Positions 1 through 11,734 of a stretch of 64,000 nucleotides of DNA are shown piece after piece (positions within the stretch are counted from its first letter, which is position 1; the number at the start of each line of letters is the position of its first letter). The notes under the pieces were generated by a model. It was not told the origin of the DNA and ran no database searches. It saw only the letters and a program-made list of their open reading frames with translations. A program made the translations under genes and the position numbers. This DNA comes from Eretmocerus hayati (taxonomy: Eukaryota; Arthropoda; Insecta; Hymenoptera; Aphelinidae). Location: positions 122,046,305-122,110,304 of the forward strand of contig CM056743.1 in the NCBI GenBank assembly GCA_029851415.1, in the 5' to 3' direction.

Positions 1-30
1 TTCAGTGAACGGTTTTTTACTGACACGAAT

Positions 31-345
31 AGCTACTGTAGCTGAATTTCAGCTACATAAGCTGAATTTCAGCTACAATCACTGATTTATAGCTGATTGT
101 TATCAGCTATATAGGACCTCTCGTGACACAAATTGAGTAACTATCAAACCAAAACACCTCATTTCGACGTGATTTGGCCTGGAATTGTCGTTAATATGTT
201 CATGACGATACTGGGACCCGGATTTGTGGAGTTTTTTCGCCAAAGTTATCGATTTGAGCGTGATTTTAGCGTTTGCTGATTTGATCAGCAGTTTGACGAC
301 CCATGGGAGTAATAGCTGATATTTCAGCTATATTTTAGCTGATTG
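31..345. repeat. Cluster of AGCTGA palindromic repeats
   Basis: GCTGAATTTCAGCTACATAA occurs twice in tandem (41-80), followed by TAGCTGATTGTTATCAGCTA (about 93-112) and related palindromes at 312-345. No gene is linked to it. Confidence 0.5.
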
Positions 346-3300
346 ATGCTGAGAGAGTATAATATGTTCGTTTTAGGTCATCAGAATGACTCGCTTATTC
401 GTTTCAAATTCCTCTAGCCAGATGTGATCACGATAAATGGTTCGTACTATATATTTTGAAGTTCCTTCATTCATTTTGAGAGCTGGTGAAAGATATACAA
501 AGAATTCTAATTTAGTCCATGTTCAAAACAGTCGGGCCTCAAAATTTGAATCAGGCAGAACCATTGAGGCATGCGGTGAGATGTACATTAACTGGACATA
601 AATTTTGAGAAAATCTGAAATATCTCTTTGTCCCTTGGCTGCTGTATCAATCCAAACCAGACCGTTTGAGGTGTCTTGATTATTGTGAATTCATCTTCAA
701 CCCTTCAGAATTCGAGTGTAGTTTCAGGATTCCAAGTAGCAGCTCAGGGACGAAAAAGATTTTGTAAATTCGTTCAAAAATCTGAAAAAATCTGGAAGAG
801 CTAATTTTTCCTTGATCTTTTATTTGAAATTTTGAGATTGGATTTCAATTCTGATGGGTGAAGTATACAGTTACAATCACAAAGACACCATAAACAGTCT
901 GATTCTGATTGAAACAGGAGCCAAGGGACCAAAAGTTTTTTCAGATTTGTTCAGATATTATGTCCGGCGAGTGTATGTACATGTCCCAATCAAGGCTTTC
1001 GCTGCTTCAGCGAAAATCGCGATAATTGTTCTGGTCACCTATAAGGTACAACTGAGACTACTTTTTACCATTCGCGATAGTTACAGTTTCTTGTTGAAGA
1101 TGACTTCTATACACTTCTGCGGGACAAATTCAGCCAATTGGCCAAGGAAAAATTTGACGCATACTAGAAGAACCTGACGAACTCGACTGATGAATCCGTC
1201 GGTGGCATGGGTTTCGCCGCAGCGAGGTTTTGCGCGTATTCTACATCTCACGCAAGTTGCAGAAATACTACATTTAAAATAATCGGAATAATTGAAAATG
1301 GCACATGCACTCGTTGAAATTTTTCTTCTTTTGGAAAATCTTCGTACACAAAAAACGCTTCCTCTTGGATTTGTATAAGCCAGATCAAAGTTGGATGTAT
1401 CTGACCTCACTGGGTTAGTAGAGAAAGTATAATCCAGAAGCAGCTGAGGATCGCTGAGGAATATTCGAAATTGCAAAACTGTGAGCTTTGCCAAGAGGAA
1501 TCTCGTTATGTATTCATTGAAATTTCTGTCTCGCGAAACCAGGAAATTTTTTCAATTCTCAGCGCTCTTATCTGGAAAAAGACTAGGAATAAAAGAGCAG
1601 ATGAGTGCTACGAGCTAACGCGCTCGGCACACGATAATTTTGTTCGCGAACCTCGGCCGTAGGTGTAGCGTGAGAACTCGAACATTTCGAAACTGGGTGA
1701 GTTCGGTCTATAGGCCAGATTCCGCGATTAGCATAGCTCGCGAGCGTACAGCACCCCGTTCTCCACTGCTACTTCCACAGACATGTATGCAGCAAAAATA
1801 GCTGTCGTTTGAAATGCTGAGCGTCACCGCGCGCTACCAGGCTACCGTAACTCTGTTGCAAATCTGAATTGGTACCGGCTTCTGCTCGGTAATATAGGTA
1901 AGATACGTACACACACTCAAATATCGATGCATCGCACTAGTTTTTGAAATGTAGTGTAACTGAGCTCTGCGCAACCCGGGGCCAATCTCGTCGTTTTTCT
2001 CTTGATATAAATTATCAGACGCTGCGACGACGATGGCCTCAGCATCGGGCTACGACTCTCGAGCGTTGGATACTTATAATAGAGTCACGCCTCTGTATAT
2101 CCGAAGAAGCGCTGCTCTCTTTTGTCATGTTAATAGTACGTCGACGTATAGTGGTCGCGTCGCATGTTTGGTTTAGACTCCAAGCGCTAGCGCACTCGTC
2201 CAGAAATAACTGGACCGCTGTATCTTCCTGTTCCTGCTTCATTCTCGCGTTCGTCGGTCCACGACCGTCGGAAATGCCCATGCACCACTATTTCGAATGG
2301 CCATTCTATAATAGGGCGATTGACCCTTGGCGATGCATTGCATGCTGTATCGTCATGTTCAATCTTCCCCGAATCACTTTAAGTGATTCCAATAGATTCT
2401 CATTGCCCTATTCGGGAATAATGAGACTAGTTCTTTGTTATTAACCTATGGTGATGATTTTGATCTTCCATGGAGTAGTTCGTGAACGAGTTTACCCGTG
2501 AAAGTCTCTGTTCCAAAAATTTTAATAAACTTTCTCGTTTATCATTTGGAACATGCGTCATTTATCTGTAACGTTTTGCATGGACGCATCGATTGCAGCG
2601 CTATCGTGTACCCCGTCGAAGAGATAGATGAACAGATCAATTTGCCCATTGGTAAGCCAAAACAGATTCTAAAATCAAATGATTTGCAGAATGGGGAAGA
2701 TTTCTTCAAAACCACGACTTGCAAATGACAAGCTCAAACTAAAATAATTCTTAAAAGCAGTCCACAAATTAAAGCTTGTAACATTCTGCACTACTCTTGG
2801 AATTTTCATGAACGCCTCTAAGTTTGTGCCTACTCCGACCTTGATTTGTGGGTCACTTTGACTTGCAGAGCTCAATCATGGTCAACATGATTGAGCTCTG
2901 CAAGTTATAATCGTAGAGGAAAATTTTCCAACTCTCTACAATATTTGAGTTCAATGTTCTAAACTTATGAGCCTAGACAAAAATGGTATATTTCCGAACT
3001 GAGCGCGATAGCTCACTTTGGGCACTAGGACAATTCGTCTGTCGAGCGATGCGAGACAGACATGTCTTCCAGTGTCCGAAGTGAGTTTGCAAGCGGAGTG
3101 CGGATATATTTTTTATTACGAGAGCCCTGAAATAGCGTTTGAACGTGACATTTTCAGGCGAGGCTGATGAAAACTGTACCTTTGATATACTGTACGTAAA
3201 AATTAACTTTGCGCACAGCATACCGACTTTTACTAAAGGTTGATCAAGAAGTGTATTTGATACACGGGAGTTGAACCTATTTTTCGCATCCTCATCCGAT

Positions 3301-4336
3301 CTTCGCCTCTGGTTCGGTCCGGAAATTCACCACTCGGACGCGAGAAAAAGTTCTCACACCCTAGGTAGTATTGAGATGTACTACTTCGGCGCGTCATTCT
3401 AAGACAATGCAATAACGGCTTGAGGATCAGAGGAACAATTTGAAAATGTACTTTCCTCGAAATGTAATGCATTACATGCTGAAGCTTATTCTAAGACAAC
3501 TTATGAGTTTAAATTTTCGAGTATAATACACAAGTAATTTTCACAAAAGCATACAATTGTGTATGAGCTTCGTGATATAAAAGAGGGAGCTCTCATATAG
3601 AGGTTTGACATTGATGTTTCTTTCATCTTTTGGATACTCTAAGCCACGTTCTGCTGTTTGGTACTGATTAGAGATATGATTTCTCTTACCCTTTCCGAGT
3701 GAACCCCCCCCCCCCCCTCGGGCCCGAGTGGAATTTTCATTCCGAAAGAGTGAAATTCACTATTTTCGGAATCGCCACAAAAAAGGGGTAGGGATCTTTT
3801 CGGCAAAAATGTCTCAGAAACAGATCAATATATAATTTCCATTGACCTGTCGGGGTTTGGAACGGAGTTCAAATTTTTTGATGGCGATGGTTATCATATG
3901 TGAGAAAAAGACGGCTTGAACCGAAATCTGGGACATGACTGTTTTTTATACATAGTTCTTTCGTAGAACGACTCTTCTAATTTAAATCTTTGACGCCAAT
4001 ATTTTGTTGTTCCAGACGTGAATCCTTGAGTCATAAAGATAACTGTGATCGAAATCCAATTTTAAAAGAAATATGGGGATTTTGTTGTCAACTCAGTAAT
4101 GAGTCGGAAACATCAGCTTGGGCATCTCAAGCCTACAAATGCAAGTTATGAGTTTGGCTGGGATGTCCAAATAGAACACCAGATAAGTTGAACGCAACAC
4201 ATTGTATAGTAATTTTGAAAGTGATAAAACATGAAAGAGTCCAGTCTGTCTTTCGTATCATAATTGGAACGATCTCTTAACATTACATCATCATCCTGTT
4301 TACGTATAGCTGAGATGCATGTGTCATCTGTGAACG
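346..4336. other. No recognisable gene
   Basis: Apart from the 2861-2905 hairpin and a C14 tract (3704-3717), I see no repeat or exon I can defend. A GC-richer stretch, about 1600-2340, has frames on both strands (for example a minus frame 2039-2281 with MKQEQEDTAVQLFLDECASA) that could be an exon but shows no homology or splice support. Confidence 0.5.
2861..2905. repeat. Perfect hairpin, 20-bp arms
   Basis: ACTTGCAGAGCTCAATCATG (2861-2880) and its exact reverse complement (2886-2905) are separated by 5 nt. Confidence 0.85.
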
Positions 4337-4338
4337 TA

Positions 4339-5175
4339 AGGTAAGTGTACCCAACTTGCCTCTGTACCCAACTTGCCCCCATATACCGATCTCAGATTTG
4401 GGCACTCATGGACCTTCCCGCATATTTTTTTTACGTTTGTTATGTTAAAATATGTGGAAGTACGTAGTTTACATTGACCCCAGATCATTTCTGCGTTCCC
4501 CAGAAAATTCAAAGTGATTTTTCCATTTTTCGTATTTGCGCGGCTAAGAATCACCGATGAGGAAATCGTCTTCACTAAAACCGGTGCCAATTTATTTTTA
4601 TTCGACCAATCTTGACGTACCTTAGCGCATTCGATTCCTTGTCTCAAGACCTTCAAAATCCGCTCTTCGGGGTTGCAGAACTCTGATTTGGAGCGATTTT
4701 ATGTACAAAACACGAAGATTGTTTGAGAATCAAGAAGGCCGACATCGGAGTGTACCCAACATGCCCCCATATGGTTATCTCGGAAAGGCGTACAGTATGG
4801 CTTTTTTTACCATTCACAACGTGTTTAGCGCATCAAAATAGGTCGGAAACAGTGTTTTGGGCCAGCTAAAAGCTACAAATGTCGCTGCACGGTGATGGAA
4901 ACGGATCAAAGCGATTTTATGCACTTTATCGACGATTTACATTGTTTTAAATGATGGGGGCAAGTTGGGTACACACTTTTGCAAACTCTCAAAAATCACC
5001 TTTCGGGAGAATTGGAACAGTTTCACTCCAGTTGGTCCAAATTGGATGTGCTTTAACTCATTTTGAAGGTCTTGAGACAAACTTTGAAATGAGTTGAGGT
5101 ACGTTGGAAAATATTGAGATGGGCCAGAGTTATTAAGAAAATGGCTTAATGGGGGCAAGTTGGGTGCACTTACCT
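4339..5175. mobile_element. AGGTAAGT-ended TIR element, copy 1, uninterrupted
   Basis: TA|AGGTAAGTGTACCCAACTTG on the left and GTTGGGTGCACTTACCT|TA on the right, 837 bp. Internal repeats of TACCCAACTTGCC and ATGCCCCCATAT occur several times near both ends. Non-autonomous; a second copy is at 45379-47125. Confidence 0.78.
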
Positions 5176-5177
5176 TA

Positions 5178-8100
5178 GTACTTTTAAAATTGAAATTCAC
5201 TCAGAAAAAACTTTCACCATTTGCATACGATCTTCACGATCAAACTTCTTTTCAAATTCTGATTGGTACGATGATTCATTCAGGACACTGACAATGACAA
5301 ATTTACTCAGGACTTTTTAAATATACTGTCACGTGATTTCTCCTTCTTAGCCTAATCTTCAAATTCGCTCAAAGTATTCATGCTGATATCGATTTTCAAT
5401 ACAAATCCATCGATCAAGCTTTCTTCAATAACACGCACAATTTGATTGCCACATTCGAAGACCATTTTAATCAAAATCGAGTTCATCCCAATGACTCCTC
5501 AGAGATATAATAGGTCCAGGTCCAGAGTAGTTACAACTTTTGGTTATTTGTGAGTTGAGACGTCCTCAGTCTTATTGGAAGTTTCCGATTTCAGCCATAA
5601 GTTATCAATGCACGCCCATACTCCCCGATTAATCATCCTCCAAATTTACTAACGACATTGCTCAATATGTTGATGCGGTCAATCATCGCAAGTTTCTATA
5701 CACAAAATTTACCTAACGAACTGGATTCGATACAGTTTTTGATATCAGTCGAGCTCGTTGGCGTTTCATCCCACCTAAAGCTTTATAATTTATCGTATTT
5801 CTGAGCGCCATCAGAATCGAAGTAGACCAATTCTGTTTAACGGCTGGGTACAAGAGTTTGAACCCCAATTGGGTTCATTAACGTTTGAAGAACGTAGGAA
5901 TGAAGTCAAGTGTCGGCCATTGCCAAGTGAAGAGCAAACGCGCTGCTGAGACATTTTAGTTATTCTATTCAGCTCAAAAGTAGGTAGTGCTTATTTCTAT
6001 TGGAAATGAGTACACTGAACTGGTCGTCTTGACAAGTATTTTGCATGGTTGGATGAAAGTGAAAATGATCATTTGTGGATATGCGGTTCGTCAATTGTGA
6101 GCCGGGTAAGGAAAATTGTCTTGTTCTTGCTAGCTGATACAAAATAAGCCTCTGAGAATCGCGGTATAAATAGGCTTGCCAAAAGATTCTATGCAAGCAC
6201 AACAATGAGGTAGCTTGAATAAGATAAGATGCGCGGTGCGATTAATTCATGAAGGGGGTTCTCAGAAATCTCGAAACCCTTCAGACGACCGTGTGACTGT
6301 AAGAACATCGGAGAAAGTCTTCAAACTTTGGATGGGATTTGGGGTAACTCATTATTGGTCAATTCCTCATAGTCTGAAACAAAAAGTCCAAAAAAAATTT
6401 TCTCCGTGTTGCTCTTCAGTTTTGCCCACCATAGGTTATAGAGAAAGTACAATCTTGATATTTTCTGAACCATACACGATTTCGGGATAGACCTCCGCTA
6501 TATATTTTGAGTTTTTCAGTAGAACGCGAATGACAGATCCCCCATTCATACCAAATATTTTTCTGAATGAATCTTTCTATATTCCATGTGGTTGAATGAC
6601 GAAATTTGGCTAGACTGCTCCTCGAAAGCACCCATTCTAAACGTGCATTAAATAGGTGGATGGTTCGGGAATCGACAGGAGTATAAACTGAATTTTGGGG
6701 AAATTGAGGAAGTCCGCGGCCTCGCTACTTGAGACGACGTAATCGTAATTGAAGGGTCATCAGCTCAGATGGGGAGATTCATAATTCCAGGGATCACTTC
6801 TTTGCAGCCTGCCGGTGTACCCCGAGCCCGGCTCCACAGTGCAATGTGGATCAAACTCCGTCACATTCTCTGTAAGTCTAGCATCAGAATTCAAATATGA
6901 AAAAATTCATCGACTATACTTCCTGGCAATAACGAAACAACGTGATCTCATGGTTTGTTCTCTTCAATTCCATGTAAAACTATGAATCACTCTGGAATGA
7001 TCACCCTTTATCAAGCAAATCGTCGTGCTGGTGCTACCTCACGGAGTTAATAATGATGAAGAAGTCGGACTCGTAGCATATAGGAGCCCACTAGAATACT
7101 AAAAAAAATGGATCTCGCTTTCGTCGACTGAGGAAGCATGTTTGAGGTCGCTCAAGAGTGACGATAAACCAATCGCTCGACTCTAAGATCGGCACCAATA
7201 TCTGACGCTCGCTCAATGGATACTCACGCTCATGGGGAGGCCGTTGCTCCCGAGCCCGACGTCACGAAACCACTGGTGCACCGACGATGATGACCAAGAT
7301 GGTGATGATTCCGACGACGACGACGACGACGACGCCGACGAGGACGTTGCAGTGGACGCGGGTGTAACTGAAGAGTTCCTGTGGCTCGCGAGCGCGCGTA
7401 CTTCGAGCTTTTCGACCGGGCTATTTCGGGATGATGTATCGCCACCGCAGTCACTATAGTGCGTTCTGCCTGGACTCCTGCCACAGATTTTCTCCCGTCG
7501 ACGTTGAAATCTCTTCCTCGTCCCCGTGAATATATTCGTATTCTATTCGAGGTATCAACCCTGACTACAGCGCCATAACACCACGGATGAACGCGTAAGG
7601 TGGCGGAATATTGAACTGTCGCTCTGACAACTCCTATCTCTTATACATTGTCTGCTAGGCCACGCTTGACACCTCGAATATAGAAGATGTTTTTCTCGTG
7701 CGACGGTAGACACTTGTCTGCCACCAAGTGTTTCTAAACCACCTACAATGTCAAACATCTTATCAACTCAGAGAATGGTTAACTTTTCCAAGCGTGACGA
7801 TAGTTCTTAGACGGAGTGGAAGCGGAAGAGTGTGAAACTGAGTATACTTTATTTGAAGATTCGCCTCATCTTTGAATGATTACATTCCTCAAAAAAGGTA
7901 CAGATCGCTCAAAATGTCTCTATATGTATTCATCAGAATAGGACAGAAATCCGACCAAAAAAAGGGCAAAGTCAGCTGGAATCTCACAGACAGAATATTC
8001 CAAAGACCATCTACCGTGTTGGAAATTTCTCTGTGAAGTGACAAACTTCAACGAAGATATTTGGACTTACGGAATCCAGAATCAATTAGATTGAAAGTGT

Positions 8101-8496
8101 AGAAGAGTTACGTCAAGGTGCAAGAAAGTTCAGATTTGGAAGAAATTTCTTATGGTTTTCAGCATTATCAGGACTTGTTTCGGGAATAGCGGGAACTCTT
8201 AAGATTCCAGCTTTTTGGAATCCAAAAAGTTTCCTCAAATTTCGATTCAGTATACAAGTTTCCAATTAGAAAGACCCGTGGTTGGTCGAATAACCACTCA
8301 ACAATGACAATATTCCACGGATTCCTCGAGCCATTCATTCCCTGACCTATCATCATGGCAATCTAATCAACTTGCCATGTCTACAACTTTTCATGAAAGC
8401 CACAAACTCATTGACCTGCTGACTTGCACAAGATGACGTCCCAGAGATTTATAGTGGCCAATCAATCTGTAAGGAAACTGCTGTATACGCTTGTTG
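5178..8496. other. No recognisable gene; GAC microsatellite
   Basis: Mostly featureless. A (GAC)n tract at about 7312-7334 inside GC-richer DNA (7200-7480) makes an Asp-rich frame on one strand and an Arg-rich frame on the other. This is the usual signature of a repeat, not of a gene, though a short exon cannot be excluded. Confidence 0.5.
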
Positions 8497-8779
8497 ACTT
8501 ATTAAGGGGGGACCACGGGGTCCGGGTTCCCAATCTTTCCCAAGATTTTTGCACAGTTTGGTACTACCTAGAAAATGAAGAATCCAGAGTAACTCCGTCA
8601 AATGACCCTCCTGTTCAGAACTACAAGCAAGAACGTTAGCATTGCTGATATAGGCTCATGTTAAAAAGTGATATTAGATACACTGGCAATGCTAACGCAA
8701 AATGTAGGTGTCGCACCAAATTGTAAAAAAATCTTGAGTACAATTGGCGACCCGGACCCCGTGATCTTCCCTTGTTAGT
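8497..8779. mobile_element. MITE family A, copy 1
   Basis: ACCACGGGGTCCGGGT pairs with ACCCGGACCCCGTGAT. The centre holds TTAGCATTGCTGATATAGG and mirrored GGCAATGCTAACG, shared with copies at 30046, 32356 and 53930. About 283 bp, non-coding. Confidence 0.6.
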
Positions 8780-10029
8780 GACCTCTACCTACCGATCCAC
8801 AGGCTCACCAACATATTAATCTGCTCTTATAGCAACGGACTTTGTAGAAATTAAGATCATTTTCAAGATCGCTTAAAGGCTAGTTCGATTGTTTCAAACG
8901 AAAAACTTACTTTTGACCTCGGGGTTTGGAAAATTCAGATCCAAGGTCAGAACCACGGTCACCAGCACCTGTTCGCTTTAATTACGCTGGATAACAAAAT
9001 TTTGGTTCAGAAATTGTGCATTGACCAGACAGTCATTTTCTTGTGTAATTTTCGACACAGGGGCCGAATCCGTAGTCAGATCTGCTCTTACACATCAAGA
9101 TTTTTTTAAATTGCAAAATACTGATTTCCTAGAAACGGCATTTTAAGCATTTTTTCGAATTTTCTAAATTTATGACTTTGGCGGTCAGTCAATTCACTAT
9201 TCCTTACCCAAAATTTTGTTGTACAATAACGATTATTATCCCGAATACTTTCAAATGTAACAATCACTCTCGAAGCTATCGAGATTTCTGAGCTCAGGTA
9301 TCGATCTCCTTTTACCTCACCAGAGTCGGATCAAGTCACTCAAGCCGGGTCAAAAACAGTTTCTGACAAATATTTCAATATCTCTCAAGTATCTTTAAAA
9401 TCCTAGATTTCAACGGAAGGCCGGAGTACGCCGCCATGTTACATGCCTAGAAGAATAGACCAGGATCTATTCTGGAAATATCTTGAGTTTACCGGAGTAA
9501 ATCACATGGAATTCGGTATGCATCGTTAGAATGTATGTTAGAATTGCGCTATGTAGAGAAGTCCCATGTAAATGGAAATAAATAATTCAAAATGGCGACA
9601 GAATCCGGTCTCGCCTAATGTGTATTGTAGAAGTTGATTTGGGGCCCGAATGACTTTGAAAATAATCTCTTATAGTTCAAAACCAAGGTCACCATCGAGC
9701 GCCATCCTCCAAAACAGGCAGGAGCGTTTTTCAGGTTTTTTCGCGATTCACAACCATTTTCGAAAAACAGGGTGGTACTCACTTTCCATCAAACAACCTA
9801 TATATATGTATATTGTAGTCTGAATTTTAACTCCTTAGAATTCAGGAAAAATTCTCTAATCTTGATTGAAAGCAAAAATCCAAAAGGCCTACATAGGAGT
9901 ATATGGCGAATGAGAGTCAGCTAATACACGATATAAATAGGCTCAAAGCTCATGTAGCAAAGAGAAACATAGTCAGATCGCTTTAGAATCAAAGGTATTA
10001 TCTTGTGGATTAGACAAGCAACGATTTTT
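8780..10029. other. Nothing recognised
   Basis: AT-rich sequence with no long frame, hairpin or repeat that I could identify. Confidence 0.5.
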
Positions 10030-10316
10030 GATCGAATTATATTCAGTCATTATAATGCACGAGTTCCATCGAAATCACATGGAAATTCGTAGGGCATTTT
10101 TTGAAAAGAAAAAGACAGGTAAAAAAATATCTTCCCAGGTGAGGTTTGAACTCACGATCTCTTGCTAGCCGGGCGGTTGCGTTACCAACTACGCTACTGG
10201 GGCGATGCGGAACTCTGCTCATTCTAGGTGTTTTTCTTTCCAAGAAATGATTTGCGAATTTCCATGTTATTTTGATGGAATTCAGATGCATTATAATGAT
10301 TGAATATAATTCGATC
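10030..10316. mobile_element. Short TIR element enclosing a tRNA-like unit
   Basis: GATCGAATTATATTCA..CATTATAATGC at 10030-10057 pairs with the mirror sequence at 10287-10316, and TTCCAT.GAAAT.ACATGG continues the arms inward. The centre holds a tRNA-like sequence on the minus strand. The combination of TIRs with a Pol III unit is unusual. Confidence 0.6.
10131..10203 (-). ncRNA. tRNA-like sequence (pseudo-tRNA or SINE head)
   Basis: On the minus strand, TAGCGTAGTTGG fits box A exactly, GCG..CGC forms a D stem, GTGAG TTCAAAC CTCAC is a perfect T arm, and CCCAG/CTGGG forms five acceptor pairs. The anticodon stem does not pair and two acceptor pairs are lost, so it is not a functional tRNA. 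A run of seven T downstream could end Pol III transcription. Confidence 0.5.
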
Positions 10317-10720
10317 GAAATTCATAGCTCATCCAATCCACAAAATAATATCTTTGATTCTGAATTGGAATCATCACGAGCACAAATAGAATTCAATCAA
10401 GATGGTCAGATCACTGTTCGAGCCACTCTTGAATATCATATCAAATGGATGGAAAGAGGAGCTCGCTTTGAACGATGGACGAATGTATGGCGCTCCTTCC
10501 CTGGTAGAAATTTACTTCGATGTAACACATTAAAAGACATAGAATGGCTATTTTTGGCCAATTTTGGCTGAAAATGGCCATTTTATGGCTAATAAATGTG
10601 TTATATTAGGATGAATTTCTCCCAGGATTAGGTCATCAGGCACCTTCTTCAATCGCAAATGAATACCAAGTTGAATACCCATAGGTAAAAGATGACCAAA
10701 ATGTAAAAATCAACCTAATT

Positions 10721-10882
10721 TGGAGCAACTTTTAAAACTCACTCTGCCCCTCATAGGAATTCCAACGTACTTAATGGAGCATCTTTTAGAACCCACCCTA
10801 TCTCGTATCGAAATTCCAACCCATGTATTGGAGCATCTTTTAGAACCCACCACATCTCCTATAGAAATTTCAACTTACGTAT
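10721..10882 (+). repeat. 54-bp minisatellite, three copies
   Basis: Units starting TGGAGCA fall at 10721, 10775 and 10829. Because 54 is a multiple of three, an open frame reads an 18-residue repeat (EHLLEPT..IEIPTHVL) and runs on to 11199 (159 aa). No known domain and no splice context, so coding is doubtful. Confidence 0.65.
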
Positions 10883-11349
10883 CTTACACTGTGGCTTCGG
10901 TGATCTCAGAATACTGGTCAACAAATACAGAGTACGGTAACTACGGGTATGTTTTGCATGACTTCTCGTTGTTTCCTCTTCAAGACTCAAGTTTTGAGCA
11001 GAACATTGGTGGAATATTTTTGGAGAGTAGCAATATTTTGCCGGTTCTGCTTCTAGAATGGAGTAGTTCGACAACTTGGCAACTTTATCGAATTCAATTT
11101 CTCGTAGCACAACTGAACAAGTACGCATTCTTCGTCTCGAGTGTGGCGGGAAAATTCAAACCTGATGCTTTCAACGGCTCGCATCAGATGACGCTTTAAA
11201 TCTGGCTCGGCCGCAAGCGCCGTTCCAAAACGCCCTATATCATACATACATCACCACAGAATATACCTCGAGCTGCGGTGAGCGCATCGAACGGCGAAAA
11301 ATAGAGAGGCGTGTATAGAGCGTGCGAGCACAACACAGAGAGGGCAAAA

Positions 11350-11410
11350 TAAGAGAGAGAGAGAGAGAGGCCATCAGTCGACAGCGTGGTGGAAATAAGC
11401 TGGGATCCAG
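11350..11410 (+). promoter_or_regulatory. Candidate GAGA + Inr + DPE core promoter
   Basis: An (AG)n tract (about 11350-11370, a potential GAGA-factor site) is followed by the arthropod initiator TCAGTC, whose A is 11376. GGATC lies at 11403-11407, exactly +28 to +32, and matches the downstream promoter element consensus RGWYV. Surrounding DNA is richer in CpG than the rest of the window. No TATA box is seen, as expected for DPE promoters. It would drive + strand transcription; the CMTM-type gene at 31.7 kb is the only recognised + strand gene downstream before 59 kb. The assignment is inference. Confidence 0.42.
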
Positions 11411-11734
11411 ATATAGTGCCGATTTTTGATCTCTGAACCGGATATCGGTGTCTTAAATTTGATTTTTTCAAGTTTTGGTGCTTCGACAGGTGTGTTGTGA
11501 CTGGATAAAGTTAAAATCAGAGTGGGTACCAAAGTTGTGGCAACTATACCAGTGCTTTGATAGCGGCAAAGGCAAAGAGGCGTGTGCGCATCGCTAACGC
11601 CACTCTCGACCTAGAACACGCATAGCATCTACGGCCAAATAACGGGCATCATATCCCGACTGCAACAGAGCATTGCAGAAAGCATCGTGGAGTGAGCAGC
11701 GGCTGGCAGCGGTAACACGAGCCGCGAGCTACAG
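11376..11734 (+). other. Candidate non-coding first exon (5' UTR)
   Basis: From the predicted start at 11376, CpG-rich sequence runs to a strong donor, CTACAG|GTGAGTCG, at 11734/11735. No long open frame starts here. Splicing to the acceptor at 31714, 5 nt before the CMTM ATG, would give a simple 5' UTR and a 20-kb leader intron. It could equally belong to another transcript. It rests only on promoter and donor signals. Confidence 0.3.

Noticed and set aside
7230..7484. Asp-rich and Arg-rich frames
   Set aside because: Both come from a (GAC)n microsatellite read in two directions.
10131..10203. Functional tRNA gene
   Set aside because: Anticodon stem does not pair and two acceptor pairs are lost; kept only as a tRNA-like sequence.
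10720..11199. 159-aa protein with 18-residue repeats
   Set aside because: The repeat comes from a 54-bp minisatellite that happens to keep frame; no start context or homologue.
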